NCBI GenBank assembly: GCA_007922305.1
Contig: ML677385.1
Coordinates: forward strand, 6,164,336-6,228,335
DNA from: Dermatemys mawii
Taxonomy: Eukaryota > Chordata > Testudines > Dermatemydidae
Direction: 5' to 3'
Length of the DNA: 64,000 bases
Positions 1 to 10,221 of this stretch are shown here, one piece after another. A program made the position numbers and the translations under genes. The notes under the pieces were generated by a model. That model was not told where the DNA came from and ran no database searches. It saw nothing but the letters and a program-made list of their open reading frames with translations. Each line of letters starts with the position of its first letter. Position 1 is the first letter of the stretch.

Positions 1-93
1 TTCAAACTGGCACAGGTTAGAGAAGGGCTACTAGGATGATCCAAGGAATGGAAAACTTGTCTCATGAAAGGAGACTCAAAGAGCTTGGCTTTT
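1..93 (+). mobile_element. CR1 LINE 3' fragment, cut by the window edge
   Basis: The sequence contains the turtle and bird CR1 3' signature (agggctactaggatgat followed by gaatggaaaacttgtct and a gagactcaaagagcttgg stretch). Read as protein it gives the MIQGMENLSHERRLKELG-type end of the CR1 reading frame. The same segment is seen in reverse at 9266-9690. It stops abruptly where the Penelope-like sequence begins. Confidence 0.8.
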
Positions 94-421
94 GTAGTGG
101 TAATGAGTGGCCCATTTCAAACAGTTGACAAGAAGGTGTGAGTAACAGTAGGAGAATACTTCAATCTCCCTGGTCACTCAATGACAGACCTAAAAGTGGC
201 AATTCTTCAACAACAAAAATTCAAAAACAGACTCCAACGTGAAACTGCAGAACTGGAATTAATTTGAAAAGTGGACACCCTCAGATTAGGACTGAGTAAA
301 GGCTGGGAGTGGCTGGATCATTACAAAACCTAAACCTAATCTCCCCCATAGTAATTTTCCCCTTCTCTTATTCACACCTTCTTGTCAACTGTTTGAAATG
401 GGCCACTCTCATTAGCGCTAC
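94..421. repeat. Inverted repeat, about 48-bp arms, within the PLE fragment
   Basis: The arm at 94-141 (gtagtggtaatgagtggccc then atttcaaacagttgacaag) is the reverse complement of the arm at 372-421 (cacaccttcttgtcaactg then tttgaaatgggccactc). About 230 bp lies between them. Confidence 0.85.
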
Positions 422-547
422 AAAAGTTATTTTTCTTCCCTTGGCATTCTACTGTTAATTTAATTGTCTTGTAAGACTGACCTCACATATGGTAAGGCAA
501 CTCACATCCTTTCATGTATTTATACCTGCTCCTGTATTTTCCACTCC

Positions 548-600
548 ATGCATTTGATGAAATGGCTTCTAGCCCACAAAAGTTAATGCCAAAATGAATT
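548..600 (+). ncRNA. Degenerate hammerhead-like motif in PLE tail
   Basis: In order: TTGATGA (554-560, core-like, one change from CTGATGA), a stem (tggct..agcca type, 563-576), CAAAA in place of GAAA, then gttaatgcc where the 19.9 kb copy has the small stem gcttatgc. PLE families are known to encode hammerhead ribozymes in their terminal repeats. This copy has changes at core positions and is probably inactive. Confidence 0.35.
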
Positions 601-639
601 TGTTAGTCTCTAAGGTGCCACAAGGACTCCTCATTGTTT

Positions 640-1345
640 CTCCCAGGTAAGATAAAGGCGAAAGAATAAGTCCCTGCTTGCAGCTTTCTGAACAGATCTG
701 TCTTCTTGATACGGGCATCATGCACCTTCCCAGACCATCCCTTGTTGATGTTGGTAAAATGTCCCCAGTGATCAGCACTTGCAGCATCATTGAAAAGTAT
801 CCCTTTCTGCTTAAATACTCTTTGGTCCGGTGGTCTGGTGCCAAGAGAGGGATATAAGTGCCATCTCTTGCCCCACCACAGTTAGGGAATCCCATTGCGG
901 CAAAACCATCCAGTATCTTCTGAACATTGCTCAGAGTCACAGCCTTTCTTAGCAGAAGTTAATTAATGTCCCTGTATACTTGGATCACAACAGACCCCAC
1001 AGTGGATTTACCAACTCCAAATTGATTCCCCACTGACCGGTAGCAGACTGGTGTTGAAAGCTTCTGCACGGGGATTGCCACTCACTTCTCCACTGTCAGA
1101 ACAGGTCTGATTTTAGTGTCGCTGCGCTGCAGGGCAGGGGAGAGCTCCACACACACCTCCTGGAAAGTGGCTTTTCACATATGAAATTCTGCAACCACTG
1201 ATCGTTGTCCCATAGCTGCAAAACAATGTGATCCCACCAGTCAGTGCCTGTTTCCCAGGACCAGAAACGGTGCTCCACCATGTTCAGCTGCTGTGTGATT
1301 GCCAGCAGCAACTGGGAATTGTTTCATTCCATGGCTTCCAGCAGG
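640..1345 (-). pseudogene. PIF/Harbinger transposase relic (HARBI1-like)
   Basis: On the minus strand the translation runs from about 1311 down to 640 and resembles PIF/Harbinger DDE transposases. The N-terminal part holds RFWSWETGTDWWDHIVLQLW-type sequence, with a WW pair typical of the upstream helical region. The middle keeps a 'SVG.Q.GVGKSTVG'-type stretch in fragments (about 1060-990). The C-terminal part keeps MGFPNCGGARDGTYIPLLAP (about 900-840), where GARDGT corresponds to the first catalytic Asp of the DDE triad, followed by SRKGYFSMMLQVL. Stops and at least two frameshifts (near 1090-950 and near 700) break the frame, and the rest of the DDE domain is missing, being replaced at 641 by the PLE tail. 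In this family the transposase works with a Myb-like partner to move elements with 3-bp TWA duplications. No partner gene or terminal inverted repeat was found here. It is a dead copy. Confidence 0.8.
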
Positions 1346-3701
1346 GCTACTTGAAGGACATTGCAGGGTTCTGTTGAAGGACATTGCATGGTTCTGTGTG
1401 GTGGTTCCTCTCGTGGCTCTGGAAATACTGCAGGATAAGGTGTATGGTGTTTGTAAGCAGGTGTACAAGGGGTTTTCCTTTTTCCCCTAATCCTTTTCTA
1501 TGGGTGTGTTTTTTTTCAGAATGGGTTGAGTGGCCACAGGAGTTGCTCAGGGACTTCTTTTTTCCCCCAAGCATATATACTTGTTAATACTGCTCCCCCT
1601 TCCTGCCCATTCTCCAAACCAAACCATGACACTAGTCTGCAGTGGCAGTACCAGGTTTCAAGTTAAACTTCATGTAATTTTGTATAGTGCTCCCAAACCC
1701 ATTTTTAAAAACTGTAGTTAAATACTTGCCTTTAATGGTGGAAAAATGTGTGTTCCCACTTTGCCACGAGTCTAAAACATCTTATGGATCAAACTTCCAA
1801 AATAAAATAAACCCTAAAAAGAGACCACAGCCTGTCATGCTGACCAAGGAAACAATGAGATAATTTTGTACTTGCCTGTTTACATCCTTCTATTGTCTCT
1901 TGCCCCTTGAGGGCGGGACAATTTTTGTGTTGCATTCATGCAGCGCCTGACACAATGACTGGGGCTATGGTAATACAAATAATAAAAACACACATCTTTT
2001 TGACCAGAGACGGTGTGATAATCTCAGTCTAAATGTTGAATGTTTGCAAAAGTCATGAGCTTTTTGTGCAAACAGGGAAACTAAAATGGAAACTGTTTGT
2101 TTTTGAAACCTTAACCATAGCGGTCACTACCAGCAACTGGTATAATGAATCGAAACAGAAGGGATGCTTTTAATACGTTTTTGATTACTTTGGCTTGTAC
2201 TTGATCTTTGTCCAAAGACCTGTCATTTTCTATCCCTCATTTAAATAGATATAGTTCCTGAAGTTTGCTAATTTTTTTGTCCTGATAGGCTGAATGTTAA
2301 GAGACTGTCTCAAGTGTATTCCAAATGATCTCCACACATACAGAAGACACCTAAAGAAACAATCATATAATCAAACCTCTTGCGAAAAGAGATGATAGTT
2401 GTGCATCAATTAGGCTTTCACTGTCATTTTGATGCTGAGGAACAAAGGTAGTTTTTCTGTTTGAGTGTTTTGTTCATTTGAATGTTTTTAGAGCTGTGTC
2501 ATGCAATAGAATTGCAACTGAATTCTTGTATGCGCTATTGAATAGATGTTTCAGTTGCTTTCTCCCATGTTGTTTTATCTGCTTAGGATTCTAAAGGATC
2601 CAGTCCAGCAGTTGTTACTTGGACAAAATTCCCATTGAATGTAATGGGGATTTTACTTGAGTGAGAACTGTAAGATCAGAGGGTAAGTGGCTGCACATCT
2701 GCAGTTCAAAGATACATTCCATTCTAATTCAGCAAGGCCCAGATGCCCCCACTGAAGGGGTGATGTGGATTTAGCCTGCACCATGTGGAGGTATGGAGGC
2801 ATAGTGTTTCAAAGTCATGTAGTACTGGATGGAGCTGCTACTGCATTATTATACAATGTGCAGTAACTTAATTATTTGCTTCTTGTGTTGAAAATTCCAA
2901 CCACTAAGTTTACTGTAAGCAAAAGCAGAGGGGGAAGGAGCCATCCACTCAGGGTTTTGAGTATTTGATGGGGTCAGTGTCAGAAATCAAGGCCTGCAGC
3001 AGAGCCAGTCTCTGGACAATCTAAGAAACACAGCTGGCCTGAATTGGCTGCATCACCTGATTGGCTGGGGAGAGTCAGCAGACCAACTCTTAAGCCCAGC
3101 AGCAATTTGGTGGTGACCTAAAGCATTTGTCCACGGCTGTGATGGTTCCTGCCTTGTTCCCAGGGTCATCCCTGCCTTGCTTTACCTCACCCTTCCCTGC
3201 CTTGCCTCATTCCAGGTACCCTGACTCTGACCCTGGGCTCCAATACCTAACTTCTGGCTCCAGCTCCAGCATCTGGCCTGGGCTCAGACTCCTGGCTAGG
3301 CTCCTGCTCTAGCCACTAGGCAAGACCCCCACATCCCAATCTCTGACTGTCAGTAGCCATCTCTCCAGTGGCAACTGTTACAAAGGACACTCCACCTTCT
3401 TTATCCCCTCCAGTATTGCCGACAATGGTTGGGTTTGGTGTATAATACCGGAAGGTGCACAGGACTGCACCATCTGGTCCTGTGTGGGTGCATAAGGTAC
3501 ATTAGGAGGCAACACTTGAAAACTTACTCAACACCTGCTAGCCCTAATCAGGCTGAAATACACCAATGCCATGCTCTACCCAAGCTGTGCCTCTCTTGGC
3601 TGATCTCTGGCTGAGCAGGTCCCCCTGTTACCCTGAAAACAGAATTTGAGTACCCCCAGAATAGCTATGTTATTGCCCCCTCCCAGGTTTGCCAAGTGTT
3701 C
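1346..3701. other. Intergenic, no gene recognised
   Basis: AT-rich DNA with no convincing coding frame. At 1905-1990 a short piece (cagcgcctgacacaatgac then tggtaatacaaataataaaa) looks like the 3' tail of an old vertebrate SINE or LINE. At 2620-2670 there is a small imperfect palindrome around 'cccattgaatgtaatgggg'. I see nothing I can name in the rest. Confidence 0.5.
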
Positions 3702-3709
3702 CCTTAAAC

Positions 3710-4039
3710 CAGGGATCTCCAAACTACAGCCCGGGGGCCGGATCTGGCCCGTGGCTTCAATTTGTCCAGCCCTCCAGCCAAGCAGGCACGTGGGGAAGCC
3801 GCCGCTGCCTCCCCCCACCTTCTGTGAGCTACTGCCCTCTGCTCCATTTGCAGAGGGGTGAGTGCCCCCACAGCGTGGCTGGAGGAGTAAAGGTGGGGGG
3901 TGTGGCAGCGGCCGGAGAAGCAAAGGAGGGGATTTTGCATATATTTGCATATATTGAATTTTTTCACAGTTGCTTTGGCCTGTGAAGCCCCTTCAAAAAT
4001 CTAATATGGCCCTCGTCTCATAAAATTTGGAAACCTCTG
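3710..4039. mobile_element. Non-autonomous hAT element, 330 bp, perfect 8-bp TSD
   Basis: The left end is cagggatctccaaactac and the right end reads in reverse complement as cagaggtttccaaatttt. The flanks carry an identical 8-bp duplication, ccttaaac, at 3702-3709 and 4040-4047. The CAG..CTG termini plus an 8-bp TSD are hAT hallmarks. The inside is GC-rich and non-coding. Apparent frames here are chance. Confidence 0.9.
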
Positions 4040-4106
4040 CCTTAAACTAGCCCACGTATTCACCTATTATAACCAATCTGTTCTCATTAGGTATAGGTCT
4101 CCAGGG

Positions 4107-5031
4107 TGGTGAAGGGATATCTTGCGCTTGGCAGGTGTTCCCTGTTTCAGAAGCTGCCTAGAACAGCTTGGACCTCTTAGCCCAAGGACACACGACAGCT
4201 TTCCGCTGATGATTGACGCAACCAGTTTACTTTCCAAAACAAAGCACCCTCTTATTGGGGCAAATAAGAATCCCTAATACAACAAATTAAAACATCACAA
4301 TACAAATCTCTAGCATAATAACAATATTGATGTTATAAAACACAGAATCCCCACAACAAGCTGGAAAGCACCTCAAACTACGTTACCATATAGTTTGAAA
4401 TGATGCTAAGTGGCTGCACCCTGCTTATGGTGATCAGTCATTCACAGGCTGCTGATAGCTCCTGGTAACAGTCTTTAGATTCTTCCTCTGTCATCTTCTC
4501 CTGCTTCTGGTCTTTTCCCTCTTTATTGGATGGATGGTACCAAATGGGCAAAGCACATGAATGGAACGCTGATGTCCACTTCGTCTCTTCTTATATCCTC
4601 TTCGGACAGGATTGATTGACATGTGGTTGTGCTTGCTTTTGCTGATAGCTTTCTGCCAGAACTCTCCAGAATTCATGCCACTTGCAACATTGGTTTCTAA
4701 CATACCTTGCTTCCTCATCAACAATTACCTCATTACTTACCACTTTGCAATATAGTTTATAGTGTACCCAGTCTCGTGATGAACAACTGACTTATTTCAC
4801 ATATTCCTGCCACTTTGCAACATTGTCTCTATTGTACCCAGAAGGTGCTCAGCCTCATGGTCAACAATTACCTCATCACTGTTTTCCCTGCCTAGTTTTC
4901 CCCTGCCAATCTCAGAGCTACATAACCTAAAGCTTTCACCTAAGTGTGGAGTCACTCTTGCTTACTCAAAATAGAGGCCACAGATAGAAAATGGAGTCTG
5001 GGGACCTCAACATGGGGGTTCTCTGGTATCA
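4107..5031 (-). mobile_element. LTR-like sequence (endogenous retrovirus type), bounds uncertain
   Basis: On the minus strand there is a start-like TGATACCAGAGAACCCCC (from 5031), a TATA-like gatataagaag near 4595 and an AATAAA poly(A) signal near 4520 in the order expected for a U3-R-U5 LTR. No matching target duplication was found, and the other boundary near 4107-4136 is a guess. There is no coding region. Confidence 0.4.
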
Positions 5032-5072
5032 CCCCCTCTAGTTCCTGCTCCCAAGAGCCTCATCTCTTAGTG

Positions 5073-5235
5073 CAGCGGTGTCCAATACATTCGCCACTAG
5101 CCACATGTAGCTAATAGGCTACTGAATTGTGGCTAATGCATGTGGCTTTTTTATAATGTGGCTACTAAGAAAAATTCAGAACCACAAGTGTGGCTAGCAG
5201 TGTGGCTAGCATCGAATTTCCATTGGACACCGCTG
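5073..5235. mobile_element. Short palindromic element, 163 bp, hAT-like
   Basis: The termini cagcggtgtccaat (5073-5086) and attggacaccgctg (5222-5235) are perfect 14-bp inverted repeats. The flanks share ttagtg (5067-5072 and 5237-5242), close to an 8-bp duplication but displaced by one base. The interior repeats 'gtggcta' words. It has no coding capacity. Confidence 0.8.
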
Positions 5236-5460
5236 TTTAGTGGCTGAAGTCTGCAGCCCTAATTACTGTGGTCTTGCTCACAATATACAAATCATATTAA
5301 TTAATTCTGTCTCACCAGTCAATTAATTCTGGACCTAAGTTCAGTGCCTTCTGACGGGGTGGTATTAGCAATGGCAGTATCCACCTCCCAGTATCCCCTG
5401 TTTGATGGGATGGTGTAAGTGACTGCACTGGTCCTATACACGCAAACACCCTTCAGGGAA

Positions 5461-5555
5461 TGTCTAGATAATACTTAGTCCTGCCACAACTACAGGGGAG
5501 TGGACTAGATGACCTGTCAAAGTCCCTTCCAGTCCTGTGATTCTGATTCTCTTAG
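5461..5555 (+). mobile_element. CR1 LINE 3' end fragment
   Basis: Contains tgtctagataatacttagtc, then 'ctgccacaactacaggggag', 'tggactagatgacct' and 'cccttccagtcctgtgattct', the familiar CR1 3' UTR ending in an octamer-like gattct repeat. It is truncated at its 5' side, as is usual for CR1. Confidence 0.9.
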
Positions 5556-5611
5556 CCTTGTCCTCCTGTGCAAAGGTCAAGCAGAGTCCCAGAACATACA
5601 TGCATTGAGCA

Positions 5612-5742
5612 TAGAGTGACCAGATAGCAAGTGTGAAAATTCAGGACAGAGGGTGGGGGGGGGGGATAATAGACTCCTATATAACACAAAGCCCAGCATA
5701 TCAGGCCTGTCCTTATGAAATTGGGGACAGCTGGTCATCCTA
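5612..5742. mobile_element. hAT-type MITE, 131 bp, perfect 8-bp TSD (copy 1)
   Basis: The termini TAGAGTGACCAG and CTGGTCATCCTA are near-perfect inverted repeats. The flanks are identical 8-mers, attgagca, at 5604-5611 and 5743-5750. A second copy of the same family lies at 13369-13491 in the same orientation with its own perfect TSD. Confidence 0.92.
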
Positions 5743-5938
5743 ATTGAGCATGAGTACAAGACAGGGCTATGGTTGAAAGATGCACTTTCCTCACTGAGAA
5801 ATGGGGAGATTGGCCCTGCCCCGTGGACCAGCCAGCAAAGCCAGCAGTGCCTGGGGTGGCAAAAGTGCCTGGTGCCATAGAAAGCAAGTTATATGGGCTC
5901 ATGGTGCCCATGCTCCACCAATGTTTGGGCTTATATTT

Positions 5939-6390
5939 GCAGAGCCATCCCATCCATAGGACAGATTGGGGCAACTGCCTGGGGCTCAGTGCTTTAGGGT
6001 GACGTGGGGTCCAGGATGGCTTGGGAAATTAGCAGGGGGCCTGGCACCGGCCTCAGTGAGCGACCCGGCCCCAGCCCGCTCTGCCCTACCCTGCTGTGCC
6101 TCTTCCTGCCCCCTGCTCCACGCCCACTCCACCCCTTTCCCCCAAAACCCCTGCTCTGCCTCTTTCTAGCTTCTGCCCCGTCCCTCAAGAGACAGTGGGA
6201 GCCAGCAGCATGGGGCAGAGTGAGGCGGGCTGGGGCTGGGTCGCTCGCTGCTGCTGGCACCAGGCCCCCTGCTAACTCCTCAGACTGCGCTGGACCCCCC
6301 CCCCCTCTGCCCGCGGACCCGGGAGGCCCCCCCAAAATGTGGGGCCCAGACTGGTTGCCCCGGTCTGTCCTATGAACGGGATGGCTCTGC
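5939..6390. mobile_element. Palindromic DNA element with 35-bp terminal inverted repeats
   Basis: The left arm starts gcagagccatcccatccata and continues ggacagattggggcaact. The right arm, read in reverse, starts gcagagccatcccgttcata and continues ggacagaccggggcaacc. The arms match at about 31 of 35 positions. The inside is GC-rich and non-coding; long apparent frames there are composition effects. No clear target duplication was seen, so the superfamily is unassigned. Confidence 0.8.
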
Positions 6391-8636
6391 TTGGACTCAT
6401 TCTGGGCACCACCAAAAATTATACAAACCTGGCACCCATGCCTGGGGCCCCTTATAAAATGTAGCAGTGCCTGTTGTGAGCTCCACTAGCTAATCCAGGG
6501 GAATTTTGCACCACTCACAAGTGTAGAATGAATGCCCCCCTGCAGCAGTGATGTGTAGGGGGGATATACGGGGTCACGTTGCCCCCCCGCCCCAGCTTTC
6601 AGCCAGGGTTTGCCGGCCCTGCTTTGTCACATGGTACAGCTGGGCCCTTCCCTGCATGGCAGCTGCGTCCTATGGGGAGAGGCAGGCGCAACAGCTGGGA
6701 GCTGCAGGGAGGAGCTGATGCTTTCCAAGAGGGGAGGTTGAGGGTACAGGAGCTGGACATGCATGAAGAATGTGTGACGTGAGCTCTTTGGAGATGGCCA
6801 AATTTTTAAGTTGTTCTCCCACACACACACACACACTATCAGAAGGTACAGGTGGGTCATCTCTGGTCCCCTGCAGATTTCTTTCCTCCCCTCCGAATAA
6901 TTGATTCTGATGGGGAGGCGAAGGGAGGCTGTAATTACATCTTTTGCCCACCAGGGGCTGATGTGGTGCCAGAAGAGAGGACAGCTGCATCACAGGCCAG
7001 AGTAGCCACTCACGGCAAAGGAGAGGCAGAGACTGCCTGCCTCACAGCACCTTGCCCTCGGGGTCAGGTGAAGCAGCATGGGATATGGGGGACAGACAGA
7101 GCGGGGCACACACTGCTGCTGGGGAGTCACACATGTTGGGGTTAAGAAGGGCTAATGTCGGGGGGGGGGACAGACTGGGGCAGGGTCACAGGAGCTAATG
7201 GAGTGACAACATTGAGCCAAGGGCTGAATAGGAGTGGGGGTGCAGGGCCACATGGGGATGTGTGCAGATGTGCCTGGCTGAATGGGGGTGCAGGGACACA
7301 CAGGGACGAGGCAGATGTGCCTGACCGAACGTGAGAGGCTAGGGGTCAACCAGGGTCTGCATGGACCAGGATTCCCAACTCCTTAACAATCCCTCCCACC
7401 CCGCTCCTTCAAAAACCAAACCCTGTTCCATACTTTTCCCACCCACACCTAGGTTCACTCCCAGTCTCCTTCCCAGCAATTACTTCCCTCTCCCTCAGCT
7501 CCTCCATTACCCCTGACTCCCCCAAGCCTTTGTACTGCTTCTGAAGGCTGAGGGAAATAAGTTTCTGTATTGTAGTTTAACTGAATTATTACTCAAAGTT
7601 CTGTATTAATATGCCTTGTAAGGAATCTATTTATCAGAAGACATTTCTTGGATCTTTTTTGTCATCTGTATTGCTACTGACATACTTGCTAATAAGGATT
7701 TTGAAATAAATTACCAAAATAATTGAAACTGGCATGATTATATTTTTATTTTGACAAAAAATTGCAATTTTTAAAAAATATTCTGTGCAGAATTTTTATT
7801 TTTTTTGGTGCAGATTTCCCCCAACAGTACCTAGTCTTACCTCTGTTACAGTGTAGCCTAGATCGCATAGTTGATTTCACTCTTGAATTCTCTGAGAGAG
7901 AATAGACAGTTCCACTACTGTGTCTCGTAATTTGTATTGACAGCTTTCATGCTGTGTTATGTCATCTGTTTCATTGTGAAACTTCATCCCAACATGATAT
8001 AGGATTGAAATTCTGAATACTGTAGCAATTTAATTGCAGCTACAGATAAAATTAATTATAATGGGTTCTTGATAACAAACTTCACTGTTGAGATTGTTTT
8101 ATACTCTGCATTATACCCTCCTTGTTCTTACATGTTCATAACATTCTGAAAAATCCACCTTTTTGATAAAATACTTCATGTTTTGTCCTTGCTCAAAGAT
8201 TTTCTTTTCCCCTCAAAGGCTGAACAAAATCTTTCTGCTGTTTTTTGAATCTTATCACTGAGATAAGTCTTAGCCTTAGTCTTTAAAAAGCTAAGACAAC
8301 AAACTAAGGAACAGCTTCAAAAAACTAAAATGATCAATATACAGTACACACTGCAATAATCCCACTTGTTATGAAATAACTACATGAAAATGTTGAGTCT
8401 AATTGGCTCTTTTAAAACTAATATTATACATTCATCTCTAGGCTATAATCAAGTGACATCTTCAGGTAACATGTTATGACTTTAAAGATACAATCCAGTT
8501 GTCAAATACCTGGAAAACATGCTGTGACTAACACAAAGTATTTACACTCATTAGAATGCTTCTAGTTTCCTCTTTATTTATGCTGCTTTTTCTTGTCATG
8601 TGCTGAAGTAGTGCTAACACAAATAAGACATCTAGG
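6391..8636. other. Intergenic, no gene recognised
   Basis: GC-rich until about 7350, with a (CA)n run at 6820-6837 and a poly-G run near 7160, then AT-rich. Several short frames exist but none shows family motifs. Confidence 0.5.
6820..6837. repeat. (CA)n microsatellite
   Basis: Nine consecutive CA units in cacacacacacacacac. Confidence 0.9.
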
Positions 8637-10216
8637 TGTGATGGGATCCCCCAGGGTGCAGCCTGGAGCTGCGGTACCTCTGTGTCTCCTTAGCTCTCCC
8701 TCCAGCCTGGGCTGTCTCTCACAAAGCCTTGCTAGTGACCATCAGCAAACCCCTCTAGGTGCTGTGATCACTCAGCACAACAGTAGATTGCACCCAGCTA
8801 GATTGTATTAATGCTCGCAGAGCCGCTCATGAATCACACAGGGAAAGGCACTAGAGCCAAATCCCCGCGGCTTCCAGCACTTACCTCGGGAATATACTGT
8901 CTTGCACTGCTCAAGATGGGCTGTGCAGATTTATTGGTTCACCACTTCAGCAATGGAAAGTGATTCTACAGCAGCCTTTGCAAAACCAGAGATTTGCCAC
9001 ACACTTCATACAAACTCACTGGTAAAGAGAAACAGTCAAACAAATGTATTGACTATAAACACAAAAATGTAAGTGATATTAAGTGATAGGCAAAAAGTCA
9101 GAGTTAGTTACCAAAAGAAATAAAATATAAGCACGCAGTCTAAACTCTTGACCCTATTTGGCTGGCCAAAATCTAGACTAAGCAGTTTCTCACCCCAAAG
9201 GATATTGCAGTCTTTAATTTACAGGTTTGTTCCTTAAACCTGGGCCATCCTCTTCTGTTGCAGTCTTAAAATCATAGAACTGGAAGGGACCTCAAGAGGT
9301 CATCTAGTCCAGTCCCCTGAACTGAAGGCAGGACTAAGTATTATCTAGATCCTCCCTGACAGGTGTTTCTCCAATGTGCTCTTAAAAATCTTCAGTGATG
9401 GATATTCCACAACATCCCTAGGCAATTTATTCCAGTGCTTAACCACCCTGACAGGAAGTTTTTCCTAATGTTCAACCTAAACCGCCCTTGCTGCAATTTA
9501 AGCCTTTTGCTTCTTGTCCTATCCTCAGAAGTTAAGAAGAACAATTTTTCTCCCCGCTCCTTGTAATAACGTTCTATGTAGTTGAAAACTGTTATCCTGT
9601 CCCCTCTTCGTCTTCTCTTCTCCACACTAAACAAACCCAATTTTTTCAATCTTCCCTCATAGGTCATGTTTTCTAGACCTTTAATCATTTTTGTCTTGTC
9701 TTCTTTTCAGTGTCTTAGTTGTTTGCACCGTAGGTGGGGGCAGGAGAAAAGACCCAGTATATGTCCACTGTGTCTTTTTTATACCCTCAGTCCATTTACT
9801 TGGAAAACACAAGTCCAGGCATGTCTGGGTGGGTCTTGCTAAGTCTCTAAGCAAGACTGAGCAATTCCCCTGGTGTGGCCTCATGCAAGTGAGCTCCCTT
9901 GCTGGACAATGGTTGTTGATGGGTTGATTGATATCCCACCTGCGTGTGGGCTACTTTCCTTGATGTTGCCTCTGAGGAGCTAATGTCTGGCTGATTCCCC
10001 AACTTACAGCATGCTTTAATGACCACCATATAACACAATTCTCACAACTTCATATGCATTCATGATATAGATATATGGATGGAGAAATGACTTTCAGCAG
10101 ATCATAACCTTTCCCCTGATATCTTACAAGGCGTGCTTTAGATGTGAGATCACTATTATATGAAAATGAGGAATATGGGGCTTCCAGGATGCTCCCCCAA
10201 GATATAGCATGTCACA
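8637..10216 (-). mobile_element. Solo LTR of endogenous-retrovirus type, split by a CR1
   Basis: The ends are tgtgatgggatcccccag and cttgggggagcatcctgg in reverse, giving TGTGA..TCACA termini. Flanking 5-mers ctagg (8632-8636) and atagg (10217-10221) match at 4 of 5 bases, as expected for an old insertion. About 430 bp at 9266-9690 is a CR1 inserted later, leaving an LTR of about 1.15 kb. There are no viral genes. Confidence 0.65.
9266..9690 (-). mobile_element. CR1 LINE 3' end, nested in the LTR
   Basis: In reverse it ends with cttccagttctatgatttt, the CR1 3' terminus. Upstream it encodes an almost open stretch of about 98 residues (9688-9392) containing MIKGLENMTYEGRLKKLGLF, FNYIERYYKERGEKLFF, DRTRSKRLKL and GRFRLNIRKNF, the recognised C-terminal end of the CR1 frame. 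The copy is 5'-truncated. The frame is a fossil, not a host gene. Its open state over about 300 bp suggests a fairly young insertion, younger than the LTR it splits. Confidence 0.92.
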
Positions 10217-10221
10217 ATAGG

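Larger units (their letters stand above)
94..641 (+). mobile_element. Penelope-like element 3' region with inverted duplication
   Basis: The stretch from about 150 to 340 matches in arrangement the PLE region after the GIY-YIG domain at 19550-19720: 'ctccctggtcactc', 'aacagactccaa', 'gaactggaatta' and 'ggctggatcattacaaaacc' all have counterparts there. The end (500-641) matches the PLE tail at 19900-20010: 'tttgatgaaatggc', 'tctaaggtgccacaag' and 'actcctca'. Positions 94-141 and 372-421 are reverse complements of each other with few mismatches, so the copy is rearranged. It is not coding. Confidence 0.75.

Noticed and set aside
3576..3985. Frames of 87-124 codons on both strands
   Set aside because: They lie mostly within the hAT element at 3710-4039, which is non-coding.
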